Shown here: positions 57,320-64,000 of the stretch, piece by piece
Numbering within the stretch: position 1 is the first letter of the stretch
Layout of the letters: each line of letters opens with the position of its first letter
Assembly (NCBI GenBank): GCA_022606425.2
Contig: JAHDVF020000417.1
Span: 310,001-374,000 of the forward strand
Length of the DNA: 64,000 nt
Reading direction: 5' to 3'
Origin: Lepidostoma basale
Lineage: Eukaryota > Arthropoda > Insecta > Trichoptera > Lepidostomatidae
Translations under genes and position numbers: made by a program
Notes under the pieces: generated by a model
Seen by the model: only the letters and a program-made list of their open reading frames with translations
Told to the model about the DNA's origin: nothing
The model's database searches: none

Positions 57320-57495
57320 GGCATTCTTGGTGATCTCCTGCAGACGATCTTGTATCTCCTTGCCCTTCTTGGGCCTCTGCAGCAGGTAGACCTTACCGAG
57401 GTCCGGCACGGACCTGAGCAGCTTCTCTATCAGGCAGATGCCCAGAAGACATTCTTCCCGGAGAAGAAGTCCGCCACTTGGGAGTGCTCAGTCAT
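57320..57495 (-). pseudogene. FAR exon 1 with deleted glycine loop
   Basis: ATG at 57495 follows an AG acceptor (ttaattacag), implying an upstream non-coding exon. Starts MTEHSQVADFFSGKNVF, then shifts frame; the other frame reads GICLIEKLLRSVPDLGKVYL, LQRPKKGKEIQDRLQEITKN and A before a gtatgt donor. The break falls at the sequence GTCTTCTGGGC near 57443. Confidence 0.82.
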
Positions 57496-57574
57496 CTGTA
57501 ATTAATCATAATAAAAATTGACATAAATCCGGATGTAATCAAAAAGAGAATGAGAATATTTTTAATACAAGAGA

Positions 57575-57845
57575 GTAAAAGAGAGATCCCTGAGATGGTT
57601 TGGATATATGGAACGAATGGATGACAGTAGAATGGTCGTACACATGTTGACGACCGAGGAAAGCATGGCATGACCAAATTAATCAATTACTAAAAGGCGG
57701 TCACATTCGAAGTCGGAATCGGTACGATGTACGAATGTAGAGGAAGCCCGAGAGATATGCCAGGACAGAGCATTGTGGCGATCCATTCTGTCTGCCTACC
57801 CCTCCGGAGAAATGGCGTGATGGTTAGTTAGTTAGTTAGTTAGAG
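57575..57845 (+). mobile_element. LINE-A3 3' end
   Basis: SLRWFGYMERMDDSRMV, RPRKAWHDQINQLLKGGHIR, EEAREICQDRALWRSILSAY PSGEMA, tail GGTTAGTTAGTTAGTTAG. 80 bp upstream of FAR exon 1. Confidence 0.87.
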
Positions 57846-57954
57846 AGTTAAGAGAAATACTTGGAAGGGACAGAGAAACACATCAAATTTGAATGCCTGG
57901 TTTTAGTGCGTGCGCTCGGTAATGTTATTTTGAAATATATTGTATTATTTATTT

Positions 57955-58445
57955 CTTCTTCTTCTTCTTCTTCTTTTGATAGATCTGACGATCTGTGACA
58001 CAGAAATCATATCTCGTCGGATGATGAGATCCAGCTGTCCCTCCATCTCTTAGGCGGTCTTCCAGGTGGGCGGTGTCCGGAAGGGATTTCATAGGCGGCT
58101 GTATATGCGAGTCTGTCACCATCCATTCGGGCTACATGGTCCCTCCAGTATCTTCTTCTGGATCTACTCCACTGAACGATATCCTCTATTTCGCAGGTTT
58201 TCCTTATGTCTGCGTTGCGGACACGATCTCGGAGGGTTTTTCCAGTAATTGATCTTAGGACCTTCATCTCCGATGTTCTAAGTAGTCCCTTGGTTCGCAC
58301 AGTGTCAGCCCGCGTCTCTACAGCGTACGTCATGATGGGTCGCACGCATGTTTTGTAGATTCTGATCTTGCTGTCGATACGCATGTGCTTGTTTTTCCAG
58401 ACCAGATTCTTCAGGCATCCTGACACGGCAGAGGCTTTACTGACT
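57955..58445 (-). mobile_element. LINE-C 3' end (third subfamily), (GAA)n tail
   Basis: Antisense open frame MSGCLKNLVWKNKHMRIDSK, KTCVRPIMTYAVETRADTVR, IEDIVQWSRSRRRYWRDHVA, GHRPPGRPPKRWRDSW; tail TTCTTCTTCTTCTTCTTC at 57957-57975. Confidence 0.92.
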
Positions 58446-58499
58446 TGTTATTATTTATTTATTTTATTTATTTATATTAAATACACGAATGAGACATAA

Positions 58500-58985
58500 T
58501 AAACGAAAAATATTTAGGCGACTCTTTTGGACACAAAACGGTGTAACAAAGATAAAACAACGACATGAAACCAAAAAAATCATACATATCAGAAGGAAGA
58601 TAGTATATTTTTTATGAACACTGCCTCACTGACACTGAAAATGTCTAAATCCGAGACGATTAGATTCAACGTCCGAATTTCTCTTCCTACTGGCATCACC
58701 AGAGGCAGGTTGGTTCTGCGTGCCGGAGTAAAGAAATAGCAGGTAATTATCAGGAACAAAAATATCTATTTGCTCCAGAACATAGGGGTTCTCAATAGAG
58801 AAAAAATGTATTGCCACTAATTCTTCCCTATTCAGTTGGAGGGAGTTATACCCCAGCATACCCAAGAGAGATAGAGCCAAGGATATACCCCGTACTCTCA
58901 AGAATTTCTTTTGAACCCTCTCCAACATGAGAGAATACTGAGCCTCGTGAGGACTCAACATCACGGCACCTCCCTTGAGCCTGCT
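58500..58985 (-). mobile_element. LINE-X variant 3' end
   Basis: Antisense VMLSPHEAQYSLMLERVQKK, LSLLGMLGYNSLQLNREEL, VLEQIDIFVPDNYL, then frameshift TRNQPASGDASRK. More divergent from the other LINE-X copies. Confidence 0.82.
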
Positions 58986-59099
58986 TCTGGTATATAATTA
59001 TAATAATAATTAATTATATATAAATTTTTATTAATTTTTAATTAATTATTAAATAATTAAATAATTAATTACTTATATAATTATATAAATATAATTACT
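58986..59099. repeat. (AATTA)-type low complexity
   Basis: Long A/T alternation, no information. Confidence 0.8.
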
Positions 59100-59585
59100 C
59101 AACCCTTATGTATGGAAGCGAAGCATGGAATTGGCAAAAGAAGGATGAAAGTAGAATAAATGCAGTAGAAATGAGATCTCTTAGACGAATGTGTAGATAC
59201 TCTGTATATGATAGAGTGTCGAATGAAAATATAAGAAGTGAATGCAGTGGGAATAATGGTGTCATGAAAAAAAAAATTAAAGGATCATTAAGATGGTTTG
59301 GACATATGGAAAGAATGAATGAAGAAAGAACGGTAAAAAAATTGTATGTTAACGATGTAAATGGAACCAGAAATAGAGGAAGACCGAGGAAAACGTGGCA
59401 CGATCAAATCAATCAAATATTGAATGTCGGCCATGTGAGGAGTCAGAGAAATCGACGCGCGTGCATGACGCGATGTATGAATGTTGAGGAAGCGAGAGAA
59501 ATATGTCAGGAAAGAAAAGTGTGGCAGTCTATTCTTTCTGCCTACCCCTTCGGGGAGACGGCGTGATGGTTAGTTAGTTAGTTAA
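59100..59585 (+). mobile_element. LINE-A1 3' end, intact C-terminal frame
   Basis: 152-codon uninterrupted frame MYGSEAWNWQKKDESRINAV to ARE ICQERKVWQSILSAYPFGETA, stop, GGTTAGTTAGTTAGTTA. Useful reference for the family C-terminus, which shows no zinc knuckle. Confidence 0.94.
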
Positions 59586-60236
59586 ATTATAATTTGTGTT
59601 AAAATTATTAACAGTTAATAATGTTGAAGTGTCATAGTGTTTCGGCCAAAAATTTTTTTTATTAAATTTAAATTAAAAAAATTATTTTAAGCGTGCCATT
59701 TTTATAAGAGTCGCATGTGGCTCGTGGGACGCGATTATCGGTATATTAAAAATAAACACTGGCGTGGGAACGTCAGACCATTTGGAAATGTTATATTAGT
59801 GGATTTTTCCAACTGAGGCAGCTAATGCTGTATGTAAGGATATGTTTACCTATCACAGCATTTTTTTTTTTTCAGAGAAAAACTAAAACAGCTGAAGTAA
59901 ATTGTCTAATCCAAAAGATATAGGTTATCGCCCTGCCAGAACAATTTTACATTAAAATAACATTATTAAAATAGATTATACCAATGCATAGAATTGTTAC
60001 TTAGAATTTAACGTTTTTCCATGTAGAGTCATAACATAACCTAAAATAATACGTAAGTAAAACGATACATAATTTCATTTCTATTCGATAAAATTTGTAA
60101 TATGTAATGCGGAAATATAATCTGTATTCATTTCAACGGCAAAATAGAATAAACTGAAGATATATATGAATTAGAAATATAAATATTTTACTTACTAAAA
60201 AGTAACACGCAAATAATTTTTTTGACAGCTTAGAGA
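59586..60236. other. Intergenic spacer
   Basis: 59600-59655 matches the unclassified repeat at 12966. 59697-59740 (AGAGTCGCATGTGGCTCGTG) looks like the inside of a hAT end. Otherwise AT-rich. Confidence 0.45.
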
Positions 60237-60337
60237 TAGGGATGGGCAATCCGCTCACGAGTCGACTCAAAGATTCGAATCTTTTTGGTGAGCGGGTGAG
60301 CGATGATCCATAAAAAAAGAGCGGCAGCTCAATGATC

Positions 60338-60430
60338 CGCTAGGTCAGGGGGGTCGGCAAACTTATTAGCCAAAGAGCCAAATGCGTACTTTACAACGAT
60401 TTAAAAAAAATTGAGAGCCAAATATGTTTA
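60338..60430. mobile_element. hAT-like end nested inside
   Basis: CAGGGGGGTCGGCAAACTTA, TTAGCCAAAGAGCCAAATGC: classic hAT terminal repeat with GAGCCA box. Confidence 0.65.
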
Positions 60431-60504
60431 TTGATTTAGATAACCTTTATTATAATTTTTGCACTTCATTCAATTACGGGTACACTGAATAAAACATTAT
60501 TTCA

Positions 60505-60835
60505 TACTTCTTCCTGTGATGAAGGCGACCAGCCTTCTCTCCATCTTTTTGGTGGTCATCCTGGTGGTCGACGGCCCTCTGGAGTCTCTTGCATCACGAT
60601 ATTAGGAATTCTTGATGGATCCATTCTCTCGATGTCTCTGCCTACTCCATCTCACTATGTCTTCAATGTTGCAGGATTTGCGAATTTATTCGTTGGGTAT
60701 CCTATCTCTAACGGTTCTCCCCACAATAGGTCGCAGTCTGGTTCTGACAGTGTCTGCTTTTGCTTTGATTCCGTATGTTATTATGGGCCTGATGCATGTT
60801 TGTTTGTTGTTATTCTTAATTTTAGGCACAATTCC
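60505..60835 (-). mobile_element. LINE-C fragment
   Basis: Antisense ACIRPIITYGIKAKADTVRT, RPIVGRTVRDRIPNE, CNIEDIVRWSRQRHREN and RRPPG*PPKRWREGW. Confidence 0.8.
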
Positions 60836-61244
60836 AGGTTCTCATCAATAAGACGACTTCGTAGTTTACTCTTGTTAAAATTCCGGTGAATCGTATATTA
60901 TTGCAAAAGAGTCGACTATTTTTAAGGGATCTGAGCTGAATGGTTCCGCTCAGTAAAGTGAGCCGATTCTTCTTGATAATTATCGAGTCGTTTGTCAAAA
61001 AAGTTGTTTGTCGTTGTGAATTTTTTTTTTAGCTCATCGACAAAAAATTTATCCTGGTGAATTTTTTTTTTTTACCGGAATCAACTTTTTTGGTCGAGGA
61101 GCAAAAAAAAAAGGTCACTAAAATAATTTCAAATTTTGAACGACTCAAAATGGTGAACCGTGGATCGTTAAAAAGAGTCGGCTCACTTTGCTGAGCGGAA
61201 CCGTTCAGATCAGATCCCTGAGATGAGTCGTTTTGCCATCCCTA

Positions 61245-61575
61245 TACGTGCGTATATTTTTCAGTTCAAAGGAGCGACTAATTTCATATCTGACCACGCA
61301 AAGAGTCAAAAAAGCCACTAATTTGCATCTTATCACGCCAAGCGAATATAGACTCTAAAGATCGATACTCAGGTGATACGAACATGAAGGTCTATACTCG
61401 CTCGCACTACGAAAATTTATAAATTTACAAAGTTAATTAGAGCTCGATTAATAACAAAAATATGCCTATGACGACCGGGATACTCCATTTAGTAAAGTGT
61501 ATAACTTGGAAAATGATCAGCTCAGGAATAACCTCAGAAATAGTCCACACACACAACCAAAACTGCCTTTTATTT
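61245..61575. other. Spacer
   Basis: Nothing recognised. Confidence 0.4.
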
Positions 61576-61577
61576 AT

Positions 61578-61578
<1 letters not shown>

Positions 61579-61614
<36 letters not shown>
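61579..61614. repeat. (GATA)n microsatellite
   Basis: About eight GATA units. Confidence 0.95.
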
Positions 61615-61674
61615 GTTTCAAAAGTTTGTGGATATTTTTACATGTTACATTGTCGCATTTTAAATATATAAAAA

Positions 61675-62072
61675 AACACACCTTATGTATATAGGCGAAA
61701 CACGGAACTGGCAAAATATAGATGAAAGTATAATAAATAAAGTAGAAATGAGATCTCTTAGACGAATGTGTGTAAAAGGATCCCTGAGATGGTTTGGACA
61801 TATGGAACGAATGGATGAGAGTAGAATGGTTAAAAAGTTGTACACAAGCAGCGTGAGTGGGAAAAGAAGCCTAGGACGACCGAGGAAAACATGGCATGAC
61901 CAAATTATCAATTACTAAAAGGCGGCCACACTCGAAGTCGGAATAATCAACGTGCGTGCATGGTATGATATATGAATGTAGAGGAATCCCGAGAGGTATA
62001 CCAGGACACTGTGGCGATCCATCCTCTCTGCCTACCACTCCGGGAAAATGGCGTGACGGTTAGTTAGTTATG
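61675..62072 (+). mobile_element. LINE-A3 3' end with internal deletion
   Basis: LMYIGETRNWQNIDES, EMRSLRRMCVKGSLRWFGHM (joined by deletion), KKLYTSSVSGKRSLGRPRKT, then frameshift and AYHSGKMA, tail GGTTAGTTA. Confidence 0.86.
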
Positions 62073-62462
62073 TGTGTAAAATCTGTGTATGATGGAGTGT
62101 AGAATGAAAATATAAGAAGTGAATGCGGTGCTAATGAGAGTGTTATGACCAAAATAATGAAAGTTTCATTTAGATGGTTTGGACATATAGAAAGAATGAA
62201 TCAAGAAAGAATGGTAAAAAAAATATATGTTAAAGATGTTAATCGAACTAGAAATAGAGGAAGACCGAGGAAAACGTGACCGAGGAAAATAATGTCGGCC
62301 ACGTGAGGAGTCGGAGAAATCGACGTGCGTGCAAGAGACGATGAATGAATGTTGAGGAGTCGAGAGAAATATATCAGGAAAGAAAAGTGTGGCAGTCCAT
62401 TCTTTCTGCCTACCCCTTCGGGGAGACGGCGTGATCGTTAGTTAGTTAGTTTAGTTAGTTTA
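62072..62462 (+). mobile_element. LINE-A1 3' end
   Basis: MCVKSVYDGV*NENIRSECG to AYPFGETA, (TTAG)n. Confidence 0.85.
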
Positions 62463-62489
62463 TCAAATAATTAAAATTTATAACCCATA

Positions 62490-62752
62490 AAGATGCTTAA
62501 GAAAGTATACGTTAATGATGTAAATGGAGTACGGAGTCGAGGCAGACCGAGGAAAATATGGAATGACCAAATTAATAAAATTTTAAAGGTTTGTCATGTT
62601 AGAAGTCGGAAGAATCGACGTGCGTGTATGACTCGCTGTATAAATGTGGAGGAAGCTAGAGATGTGTGCCAGGATAGAGTAGTGTGGCGGTACATTCTCT
62701 CTGCCTACCCCTACGGGAAAACGGCGTGATGGTTTGTTGTTGTTGTTGTTAT
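62490..62752 (+). mobile_element. LINE-A2 3' end, TTG tail
   Basis: MLKKVYVNDVNGVRSRGRPR, QINKILKVCHVRSRKNRRAC, VEEARDVCQDRVVWRYILSA YPYGKTA, tail TTTGTTGTTGTTGTTGTT. Confidence 0.9.
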
Positions 62753-62807
62753 AACCCATAAAATAATTAAACTTCTGTTATAGAATATCACAATTGATAA
62801 TATTCCT

Positions 62808-62870
62808 TTCGATTGTCGCGACAGCTGTTTCGTTAATCGATGTTAGCATCATCAGGTGTTACAATGAACT
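62808..62870 (-). ncRNA. Hammerhead-ribozyme-like motif 5
   Basis: Minus strand: ATTGTAACACCTGATGATGC, stem GCTAAC/ATTAAC (one mismatch), GAAA (complement at 62828-62831), stem III ACAGCTGT, C, then GCGACAATC which pairs with the upstream ATTGT. Very close to motif 4. Confidence 0.52.
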
Positions 62871-62884
62871 CAGTCCCCAGTAAA

Positions 62885-62925
62885 ACCTGACGATGCTAAC
62901 ATAAGTTGGCAACAATTTCGAAAGA
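62885..62925 (+). ncRNA. Degenerate hammerhead-like motif opposite motif 5
   Basis: CCTGACGATGCTAACATAAG then TTGGCAACAATTTCG. CTGACGA fits the core, the hairpin GCTAAC/GTTGGC forms, but GAAA and stem III are lost. Confidence 0.35.
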
Positions 62926-62950
62926 AATATAATCAATTGTGATATTCTAT

Positions 62951-63529
62951 GCCAGTAAGAAATACAACATGACGATCTCCATCGAAAAAACAAAATGTAC
63001 GACCTTTTCCAAAACATCGAAAACATGTAACCTGGTTATGGAAAATAAACCCATAGAACGGGTCAGGACCTTCAAGTATCTAGGCATAGACCTGGTGGGA
63101 GGAGCTGATCTGCGGGAAGAAATACAAGCCCAAGGAAACAAGGCAGCTGCAATCTCTGGTGCTCTAAAATCCACAATATGGAAAAACAAAGACATGGCCA
63201 TTAAGAGTAAGATGAGAATCTATAATGCATGCGAAAGACCAATAAGGACTAAACAAGTTTTGAGGACTTCCGAAATGAAGACACTGAGGACGATTACAGG
63301 CCATGAGGGATCGCGTGAGGAACACCAGAATAAGAGAGATATGTGAGATATGTTGAGGATATTATAAGATGGAGCAGACTCCCCTATATTGCATTGCATA
63401 ATCAACCTCATGGGACTCGTCTTCGTGGAAGATGTCCTAAAATATGGAAGGACAGCTGGGAATCTACCTCACAGGAGGAGTAATACTCTGGAGAACAGAT
63501 TACATAGGTCTACAATAAGGAAGAAGAAG
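62951..63529 (+). mobile_element. LINE-C insertion, 9-bp TSD
   Basis: VRNTTWRSPSKKQNVRPFPK-type upstream sequence (frame MTISIEKTKCTTFSKTSKTC), NLVMENKPIERVRTFKYLGI, GGADLREEIQAQGNKAAAIS, then deletions, (GAA)n tail. ATATTCTAT flanks it at 62942-62950 and 63530-63538. Longest LINE-C coding stretch on the 5' side. Confidence 0.9.
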
Positions 63530-63654
63530 ATATTCTATAACAACGTTTTTTTTTAAACACTTAAAAATGTTGAAATATCAAAGTGTTTCTAATAATTATC
63601 TAATAAAAATTCATATAAAATAGTTAAAAATCCATAATCAGTAATTAAAGACCT

Positions 63655-63785
63655 ACAATGATTGATTAATTACGAAAAAATCGACGATCACGCGGGTTAC
63701 GATACATAAATATAGAGGAATCTCCGAGAGGTATGTCAGGATAGAGCAGTGTGGCAGTCCATCCTCTCTTCCTACCTCCCTTTAG
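63655..63785 (+). mobile_element. Old LINE-A3 fragment
   Basis: DYEKIDDHAGYDT*I*RNLREVCQD-like remains and GTGTGGCAGTCCATCCTCTC; no tail. Confidence 0.65.
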
Positions 63786-64000
63786 ATATAATATTTTCAA
63801 CTCGGTACTTAAACTAGATACGTAGCTACGGGTAAGTACTGAACACAAAATTCACAAAAAGTACCAATTAGTTTGAGTTAAAATGTGTTTAAAAAAAGAA
63901 CTTGAAAATTAATACAACAGTATCGTTCATTGTTTTTTGTTTGCGATCGATTTTAAATTATTAAAGTGTTATTTACGTTAAATTGTTTGAAAATGTGTGA
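63786..64000. other. AT-rich end of window
   Basis: No gene or repeat recognised. Confidence 0.5.

Larger units (their letters stand above)
54834..57495 (-). pseudogene. Fatty acyl-CoA reductase, three 5' exons only, frameshifted
   Basis: Similar to insect fatty acyl-CoA reductases (FAR), which reduce fatty acyl-CoA to fatty alcohol with NADPH, usually at ER or peroxisomal membranes. Exons 57320-57495, 56223-56474 and 54834-54979 join in phase and cover roughly the first 190 residues of a family of about 500. Two lesions are seen. Exon 1 jumps from ...FFSGKNVF directly to GICLIEKLL, losing the TGGTGFL dinucleotide-binding loop; its length of 176 bp is not compatible with phase-0 borders. Second, the exon with the active-site YxxxK motif and the whole C-terminal half are not found between 54833 and 35036. 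An assembly gap or error could produce both, so the gene may be intact in the living animal. Confidence 0.78.
60237..61244. mobile_element. hAT-like non-autonomous element with nested insertions
   Basis: TAGGGATGG at 60237 and its complement at 61236-61244; inner GAGTCG and GCTCA..GAGC motifs repeat in both ends (AAGAGTCGGCTCACTTTGCT at the right). Interior holds a second hAT-like end and a LINE-C piece. No clear 8-bp target duplication. Confidence 0.6.
62776..62949. repeat. Inverted repeat enclosing two opposed hammerhead-like motifs
   Basis: TAGAATATCACAATTGAT (62781-62798) is repeated inverted at 62932-62949, and pairing extends inward (CCTTTCGA..TTGT / ACAA..TTTCGAAAG). The right arm continues past the LINE-C insertion (AACAAC at 63539). 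Confidence 0.85.

Noticed and set aside
60229..61252. 8-bp target duplication for the hAT-like element
   Set aside because: CTTAGAGA on the left and TACGTGCG on the right do not match; the limits may be off or the duplication has decayed.
63539..63600. A further hammerhead motif around GAAACACTTTGATA (minus strand)
   Set aside because: No CTGANGA upstream and stem III cannot form; only the GAAAC resembles the others.

Overview
This window is AT-rich, intron-rich animal DNA and looks like an insect nuclear genome. Both recognisable host genes are split into short exons with GT..AG borders, and almost everything else is transposable-element debris. The order of insect cannot be settled from sequence alone. 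Both host genes lie on the minus strand. (1) A sugar-phosphate/phosphate exchanger of the SLC37 family (major facilitator superfamily) runs leftward from an ATG at 35035. Twelve phase-compatible exons (34938-35035 down to 3737-3814) give 499 residues, and the last exon or exons lie beyond the left edge. (2) A fatty acyl-CoA reductase (FAR) begins at 57495 and has three exons (57320-57495, 56223-56474, 54834-54979). Its first exon has lost the coenzyme-binding glycine loop and is out of frame, and no catalytic exon is visible further left, so it is called a pseudogene.

The rest is dominated by C-terminal pieces of non-LTR retrotransposons (LINEs), named here for convenience. LINE-A: about 50 pieces, 3' tail (TTAG)n, C-terminus with GRPRKTWHDQ and MTRCMNVEEARE; subfamilies A1 (ends AYPFGETA), A2 (AYPCGETA, tail TTTG/TTG), A3 (AYPSGEMP) and A4 (different 3' end). 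LINE-B: CYVWSVLLYGCETWTLK, tail GAA. LINE-C: TYGVEARADTV, tail GAA. LINE-D: MAGEKPIREQVARRKWQ. LINE-E/G: GWMGAAMDRGRW / EEAYIQQW. LINE-F: YKTLIKPVLTYASETW. LINE-X and LINE-Y: CR1/jockey-like, WSPHEARYSVMLERVQKK, tail TGATT. LINE-J and LINE-K: other jockey-like ends. Clade names beyond RTE-like or CR1/jockey-like were not attempted. Several insertions can be read exactly from their target-site duplications: LINE-A in LINE-A, LINE-B in LINE-C, LINE-E in LINE-X, LINE-J in LINE-A, LINE-F in another repeat, and LINE-C in an inverted repeat.

DNA transposons include a nearly intact piggyBac-like element (94-3032, transposase 576-2252) inserted at TTAA inside a LINE-A copy, a second piggyBac-like remnant (21853-22230), a mariner relic (8277-8695), hAT-like ends (50484-50612, 60237-61244) and two families of long-inverted-repeat (foldback) elements (13941-14731 and 46607-48355). 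There is a tRNA-derived SINE family (four copies), a 13-bp tandem array of about 700 bp (8985-9705) and a 28-bp tandem repeat (20180-20360).

The most interesting layer is a set of roughly a dozen small hairpins built like hammerhead ribozymes: CTGANGA, a hairpin, GAAA, then a tiny stem III such as ACATGT or ACAGCTGT, then C. They occur in the same window as a Penelope-like GIY-YIG endonuclease fragment (53180-53370). Two sit in opposite orientation inside one inverted repeat (62776-62949). Penelope-like elements are known to carry hammerhead motifs, so this may be a family of ribozyme-bearing retroelement remnants.

Layout: 1-3.5 kb piggyBac in LINE-A; 3.7-24.2 kb SLC37 exons 12 to 2 with repeat-filled introns; 24.2-34.9 kb SLC37 intron 1, mostly LINEs; 35.0-37.5 kb SLC37 5' flank; 37.5-54.8 kb intergenic repeats; 54.8-57.5 kb FAR pseudogene; 57.6-64 kb repeats.
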